Positions 60,134 through 64,000 of a stretch of 64,000 nt of DNA are shown piece after piece (the stretch's first letter is position 1; each line of letters begins with the position of its first letter). The DNA is taken from positions 62,001 to 126,000 of the forward strand of contig JBGTCV010000057.1 in NCBI GenBank assembly GCA_041748655.1. Direction: 5' to 3'. The stretch comes from Leptofilum sp041748655. Lineage in GTDB: Bacteria; Chloroflexota; Anaerolineae; Promineifilales; Promineifilaceae. Below the pieces are notes generated by a model. It had not been told where the DNA came from. It searched no databases and was given only the letters and a program-made list of their open reading frames with translations. Position numbers and translations under genes: made by a program.

Positions 60134-61048
60134 TTAGACTGAGTTCTCTTTTTCTTCCCTTTCTTCTCTTTCTTCCATCAGATCTTCCACCGCTTCTTCG
60201 ATCATCTCTTCATCCAGCACCGTACGGGTCATCAAGTCCCACCCTAAGTAGAGCAACGAAAACTGGAGAAAGCCCAGCCAGGCAAAGATGAGTTGCAAGG
60301 CCAGTTTGGCGTTGTTAGCCTGCCCCTGGATGGCGCTTTGGGTGGTGCCAATGGCGCCGCTGATATCCTGGACAATCTTAACGTAATCACCTAACAGCGG
60401 ATCAACTTCGGCGATACGGCCGTTTATCACGTCCAGATCGCCTGAAACCGCGTAAATATTTTCCGATACCAGCCCCATATTTTCGCTGGTGGCGTTCAGG
60501 CTTGGTTCCAGTTCGCGCAGCCGGTCGGGAAAGCCGTCCAGGCTGGTGCCCAGGCCTGTAACGGTGACATCAAACGGCGTTGAGGGGGCATAGTTGACGC
60601 CTAAATCGTAATTCAGCTCAAAACCCAGAATATTTTCCTCGATTTTGAAGTCGTTCAGCGTCAGCAGGGTGCTGTCAATAACGCCCGCTACTTCGGCCAC
60701 GGCCGGAACCGCATTTTGCACCGCTTCGATGCTGTTGGGCGCATCCTGGCCAGTGATTTGGGCCACTTCATCCAGCAGCGGCTGGGTATCGGCAATGGTT
60801 TTGGCCAGAGAATCGGCCGTTGTGCCAACCGTCACCAGGCTGGCATTCACATCCCCAATCGTACTCCGTGCCAGTACCAGCGTATCTTCTACAGCCACCA
60901 AACTGTCGCCGGTCAAACCCAGCGTCTCGTTCAGGACGCCCATCACTGCATCGACAGCCTGCCCGCTGTAAACAATACCGCCGATGCTCAACAGTACGCC
61001 CACCAAGCCAATGATCAACAACACCAAACCAAAAATCTTGCGGAACAT
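60134..61048 (-). CDS. Coiled-coil membrane protein (paralogue 1)
   Basis: 304 residues: N-terminal membrane helix (~5-28), a long helical/coiled-coil domain outside (SLVAVEDTLVLARSTIGDVNASLVTVGTTADSLAKTIADTQPLLDEV region), a short central strand block (NYDLGVNYAPSTPFDVTV), a second coiled coil (DLDVINGRIAEVDPLL), and a C-terminal membrane helix followed by a very acidic tail (EEMIEEAVEDLMEEREEREE). Shares this plan with the next gene. It resembles methyl-accepting or tape-measure-like scaffolds only in general form; the family is unknown. Confidence 0.7.
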   Translation of the reverse strand: MFRKIFGLVLLIIGLVGVLLSIGGIVYSGQAVDAVMGVLNETLGLTGDSLVAVEDTLVLARSTIGDVNASLVTVGTTADSLAKTIADTQPLLDEVAQITGQDAPNSIEAVQNAVPAVAEVAGVIDSTLLTLNDFKIEENILGFELNYDLGVNYAPSTPFDVTVTGLGTSLDGFPDRLRELEPSLNATSENMGLVSENIYAVSGDLDVINGRIAEVDPLLGDYVKIVQDISGAIGTTQSAIQGQANNAKLALQLIFAWLGFLQFSLLYLGWDLMTRTVLDEEMIEEAVEDLMEEREEREEKENSV

Positions 61049-61067
61049 ATCCCTCTTCCTCCTAAAA

Positions 61068-61131
61068 TAAGTAAAAAGTGAAAAGTAAAAAGAAAAGGAA
61101 CCCCTTCCTTTTTACTTTTTACTCAAAAATT
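61068..61131. repeat. Family C repeat
   Basis: TAAGTAAAAAGTGAAAAGTAAAAAG, then CTTTTTACTTTTTACTC: tandem and inverted copies between the two coiled-coil genes. Confidence 0.85.
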
Positions 61132-62004
61132 TTATTCAGCCACTTTAGTATCGCCCGGCAGGACGGCCGTTCCTCGCCTTTCCATCACCAGTTCCCAACC
61201 TAAATAAGCGGGCGCAATCTGAGTAATCGCCAGCCAGACCAGCACCACGGTGATACCATTTTTGATGCTCTGCGCTTCGTCTTCGATTTGGGCACGCAGC
61301 TGGCGCGTGCTGTCGTTGGTGGTGGTGATAAGGGCAACGTATTCGTCTAAAATGGGATCGAGTTCGTTGATACGGCCGTTTACCGTGTTCAAATCATCCG
61401 CCAATTTGCGAATATCCCGGCTTACCGTCTGCAAATTGCTGTTGGTGACGTTGATGTACACTTGCAGCGTGCGCAAACTTTCCGGCAATCCTTCCAGCCC
61501 CTCTCCCAACTCCCGCACCGATTGATCAAACGGCACTTCCGGCGCGTAATCAATGCCCAGATCATACTGGATATTCAGCCCCAAAATCTGCTCATCAATG
61601 CGAAATCGGTTCAGCGTCACCAACGTCCGGTCAATGACGCCTGCCACCTGCTCCAGGCTGGGAAACGCATTCTGAATCGTTTCCAGGCTGTCTGGCACCT
61701 GGGTGGCGGCCACGTTGGAAATTTGCCCCAGCAGCGGCCGGGTGTCGGTAACGGTTTGGGCCAGATTGTCGGCGGTGGTTTCGGCCGTTTCCATGACGGC
61801 ATTTACATCGACAATACTGCTCTTGGCCAGCAGTAAGGTCTCCGACACGGCATCCAGGCTTTGCGAAGTGAGCTGCAAGGTTTGGTCAAAATTAGCCGCC
61901 ACATTATCAACCAGCCGATGCCCAAACCGCACGCCAAAAAAGGCCAGCCCCACCCCACCAATCGCAATCAGCAGCATAAGCACACCAAGAAATCGCCGAA
62001 ACAT
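61132..62004 (-). CDS. Coiled-coil membrane protein (paralogue 2)
   Basis: 290 residues with the same order of parts as the downstream paralogue: N-terminal helix (LGVLMLLIAIGGVGLAFFG), SLDAVSETLLLAKSSIVDVN, VTDTRPLLGQISNVAATQVPDSLETIQNAFPSLEQVAGVIDRTL, the block NIQYDLGIDYAPEVPF, DLNTVNGRINELDPILDEY and a C-terminal helix. The TRPLLG/DTQPLL and DLGxxYAP blocks are the family markers. The two products may form hetero-oligomers in the membrane. Function unknown. Confidence 0.7.
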   Translation of the reverse strand: MFRRFLGVLMLLIAIGGVGLAFFGVRFGHRLVDNVAANFDQTLQLTSQSLDAVSETLLLAKSSIVDVNAVMETAETTADNLAQTVTDTRPLLGQISNVAATQVPDSLETIQNAFPSLEQVAGVIDRTLVTLNRFRIDEQILGLNIQYDLGIDYAPEVPFDQSVRELGEGLEGLPESLRTLQVYINVTNSNLQTVSRDIRKLADDLNTVNGRINELDPILDEYVALITTTNDSTRQLRAQIEDEAQSIKNGITVVLVWLAITQIAPAYLGWELVMERRGTAVLPGDTKVAE

Positions 62005-62019
62005 ACTTTTCTCCCATTG

Positions 62020-62110
62020 GGGGAGTGAAAAGTCATCAGTGGTCAGTAATCAGTGGTCAGTCATCAGTAGACTTTTCACTTCTCACTTTTCACTTCTTCC
62101 TTCTCACTCA
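62020..62110. repeat. Family C and B repeats combined
   Basis: GAGTGAAAAGTCATCAGTGGTCAGTAATCAG joins a C unit to B units, then TTTTCACTTCTCACTTTTCACTTC inverts the C unit. The two families therefore nest in one hairpin. Confidence 0.8.
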
Positions 62111-62128
62111 CCACAGTAAAAACTGCAC

Positions 62129-62815
62129 TCAAGGCTGGTACACTGTCCCCACCAGCCCGTCGTATTGTAATCCAGCCAGCCCGATTGTCACAGAATCGCG
62201 ATTTATCTTATTTGCAGACGCTTCGCCAGCGGCCATTGCCCGAAAAAGAAGCTGCATGGCGTCGTAGGTGGCTGCGGCGTAGGGGCCAGCGGTTTCATCG
62301 AAGGGGGTGACGGCGTTGTAGGCAGTCTGAAAATCAGCGGGCAGTGCAGCTGGCTCAGACGGGGCAAAGGGTGGCGTGCCCAGGGGCAAAAAAGGGAGTC
62401 CGGCAGCGGTGTAGATGGGCTGGGCAACGGCCGTTGTCGCCACCAGACCATGCCCAATCACCGCAACAACGGCCGGATCAATGGTGAGGGAAACGGCCGT
62501 TTCCGCCGCCAACTGTTCATCCCCCCCATCATCCAGCGCCACCAGCGCCACCCGGTAGCCGTTAATACCGCCCGCCTCATTGATCTCCCGCACCGCCAGC
62601 CGCGCCGCATAAATCGCGTCATACCCCACCGCCCGCTCCGCCCCCTCAAATGGCGCTACCAGCCCAATCTTGACAACCGGTTGGACGCTGGCGCAGCCAG
62701 CCAGGATAGTAATCAGTAAGCAGTAAACAGTAATCAGTGACCAGTAGCAAGTGACTGAATACTGACTACTGAACACTGAATACTGTTTACCATTCTCACC
62801 GGCAGCGCTGAACAT
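62129..62815 (-). CDS. Shortened periplasmic-binding (Peripla_BP_6-like) lipoprotein with a repeat-derived signal peptide
   Basis: 228 residues; GAGGAG lies 10 bases before the ATG and the first codons overlap the end of mltG. The mature part matches lobe 1 of branched-chain amino-acid-type binding proteins: KIGLVAPFEGAERAVGYDAIYAARLAVREINEAGGINGYRVALV. Family members are about 370-400 residues; much of lobe 2 is missing between LGTPPFAPSEPAALP and AGPYAAATYDAMQLLFRAM, so ligand binding is doubtful. The signal peptide (QYSVFSSQYSVTCYWSLITV.. to LAGC) is the translation of a family B repeat. Could be a decaying gene or a minimal binder. Confidence 0.72.
   Translation of the reverse strand: MFSAAGENGKQYSVFSSQYSVTCYWSLITVYCLLITILAGCASVQPVVKIGLVAPFEGAERAVGYDAIYAARLAVREINEAGGINGYRVALVALDDGGDEQLAAETAVSLTIDPAVVAVIGHGLVATTAVAQPIYTAAGLPFLPLGTPPFAPSEPAALPADFQTAYNAVTPFDETAGPYAAATYDAMQLLFRAMAAGEASANKINRDSVTIGLAGLQYDGLVGTVYQP
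62709..62785. repeat. Family B repeat coding for a signal peptide
   Basis: The same words as the noncoding block at 49711-49875 (GTAATCAGTGACC, GAATACTGACTACTGAACAC) are here inside the lipoprotein gene and supply its hydrophobic core and part of the lipobox region. Confidence 0.8.
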
Positions 62816-63992
62816 TGCTCAAATGCTCCTCGTACGTAATGCTGAAGGCGTGGCTGCCGGAAACGGAGGAAGTGCAGTCCACCACGAAGAAGATGAAGGG
62901 GGTCGAGGTGGGAAAAGCGACCGCTTCCAGGGAGGAGAGACTGGGATTGGCAATGGGGCCAGGCGGCAAACCAGCATAGCGATAGGTGTTGTAAGGCGAA
63001 TCATTCTCTAAATCGACCAGATAAAGCGGGGATTTCCACCAGCTGCTGCTCTCTGGCTGGTAGCCGAGCGGGTACTGCACCGTGGGATCGGCCTCCAGCC
63101 GCATCCCCTGGGCCAGCCGATTGTAGAAGACGCCTGCAATAATCGGCCGTTCCGTGGCCACAACCGCCTCCCGCTCCACAATCGCCGCCAGCGTCACCGC
63201 CTGATGCATGGTCAAACCTTGATTCTGGAACCCTTGCCGCATGGCGGGCGTCACCCGCCGATCAAACGTTCTGAGCATCAAATCGACCAGATAGACCGCA
63301 TCGGCCTCTCGCGGCACGCGGTAGGTGTCGGGGAAGAAGAACCCTTCCAGTGAGGTGGTGGCGGGCAGATCGGCCAGAAAGCTGTACGGGGTCAGGTCGA
63401 ACGCCGCTCGCCGCTGGGCGATAGCCAAAAATTGGGCAGCGTCGATGTTGCCGGTGGGGTTGTTGGCCAAATAATCGGCCATTTGCTCCAGGCGCCACCC
63501 CTCCACAAAGCGCAAATCAACTTCCTGGGCCACCGCTCTGGTGAGCGTAGTCGCCAGTTGGGGAATAGTTTGCTGGGGATCGAGGATAAAGTCGCCCGCT
63601 TCCAGCCGGGCATCCAGGCCGTAGTAGCTCAGGTAGTTGAGAAACAGCTCAGTGTTGTTGAGCAGCCCAGCCACGGCCAGATTGGCGGCGATGGTGTCGG
63701 CAGACTCGCCAGGGGCGATGGTAAATGGGGCGGGGGTAAAGCCATTGCCTGCCGGTTCTTCCAGAGCGGCGGCGTTGACGGCCAGGTAGGCTTGCAAGTA
63801 AAGGGTGCGCGGTTCGGCGAAACGGCCGTTTCCCAGCCCAAATTCCGCCCCACGCCACTGAAAGTAGAAAACAAAGCTCGCCGTCAGGCAGCCGGTCAGC
63901 ACCACCAACAGCAAACCCGCCCGCAGCAGGCAGCTCAACCAACGGCCGCTGCGGCTTTTCGGCGGCTCTTGAAATGGATCCTTGCGACGCAC
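62796..63992 (-). CDS. mltG: Endolytic murein transglycosylase MltG
   Basis: 398 residues from a GTG at 63992; the frame stays open to the window edge, so the true start may lie outside. One membrane helix (~21-45) anchors a periplasmic part with a LysM-like region (FTIAPGESADTIAANLAVAGLL) and the YceG domain: LEGFFFPDTYRVP, the catalytic Glu in LAAIVEREAVV, ERPIIAGVFYNRLAQGMRLEADPTVQYPLG and TYRYAGLPPGPIANPSLSSLEA. It cuts nascent glycan strands and sets their length. Its 3' end overlaps the binding lipoprotein gene by 20 bases. Confidence 0.93.
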   Translation of the reverse strand: MRRKDPFQEPPKSRSGRWLSCLLRAGLLLVVLTGCLTASFVFYFQWRGAEFGLGNGRFAEPRTLYLQAYLAVNAAALEEPAGNGFTPAPFTIAPGESADTIAANLAVAGLLNNTELFLNYLSYYGLDARLEAGDFILDPQQTIPQLATTLTRAVAQEVDLRFVEGWRLEQMADYLANNPTGNIDAAQFLAIAQRRAAFDLTPYSFLADLPATTSLEGFFFPDTYRVPREADAVYLVDLMLRTFDRRVTPAMRQGFQNQGLTMHQAVTLAAIVEREAVVATERPIIAGVFYNRLAQGMRLEADPTVQYPLGYQPESSSWWKSPLYLVDLENDSPYNTYRYAGLPPGPIANPSLSSLEAVAFPTSTPFIFFVVDCTSSVSGSHAFSITYEEHLSNVQRCR

Positions 63993-64000
63993 CGGTCGTA

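Overview
The window looks like the chromosome of a free-living member of the Chloroflexota, probably Anaerolineae-like. This is an inference. It rests on moderately high GC, large AAA/TPR and beta-propeller proteins, an effector-associated-domain protein, and a RibXY-type riboflavin transporter under an FMN riboswitch. There is no rRNA or tRNA to anchor the taxonomy. One signal covers the whole window: the palindrome AACGGCCGTT (core ACGGCCGT) occurs roughly 110 times by eye, in all three codon phases and between genes.

Layout. 1-12 kb: the end of an AAA/TPR regulator, a secreted subtilisin-like protease, a GAF histidine kinase, a sugar-nucleotide epimerase, the tsaE-tsaB-rimI operon, a metallophosphoesterase and a DUF4349 lipoprotein. 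12-15.4 kb: a three-gene ABC importer read leftward from a complete promoter, FMN aptamer and terminator; a short intergenic tandem repeat has expanded inside the aptamer. 15.4-30.6 kb: housekeeping and regulatory genes, including an ECF sigma factor with a FecR-type partner, DAHP synthase, TrpB, a cyclase-family hydrolase beside a TetR regulator, an EAD1-membrane-lectin-like protein, and modABC.

30.6-39.2 kb is an accessory island. Five unrelated cargo genes (a small membrane protein, VOC, DinB-like, DUF5996 and DUF4386-like) are separated by four copies of a roughly 0.25-0.4 kb repeat. The full repeat carries the leader and first codons of the downstream MmeI-like restriction-modification gene, then a rho-independent terminator, a sigma-70 promoter and a structured leader with two mutually exclusive hairpins. 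At least two cargo genes end in integron-type attC sites, and one cassette also begins with the core site GTTAGGC. No integrase is visible. Two copies of a MITE-like repeat in opposite orientation bracket the whole island.

39.2-49.7 kb is sugar-acid metabolism: a LarA-like protein, then mannonate/fructuronate-type SDR, UxaE, KdgK, Eda and UxaC, which form a near-complete route from hexuronates to pyruvate and glyceraldehyde-3-phosphate, followed by a Gfo/Idh oxidoreductase and a KduD-like SDR. 50-64 kb is largely envelope-related: YbaN, a methyltransferase, an anchored cyclophilin, two tandem large beta-propeller proteins, a TPR-lytic transglycosylase, two tandem coiled-coil membrane proteins, a shortened binding lipoprotein and MltG.

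The intergenic regions are unusually rich in families of short tandem or inverted repeats. Some copies have been taken into genes: one forms the signal peptide of a lipoprotein, one makes an in-frame insert in uxaE, and one sits inside the riboswitch.
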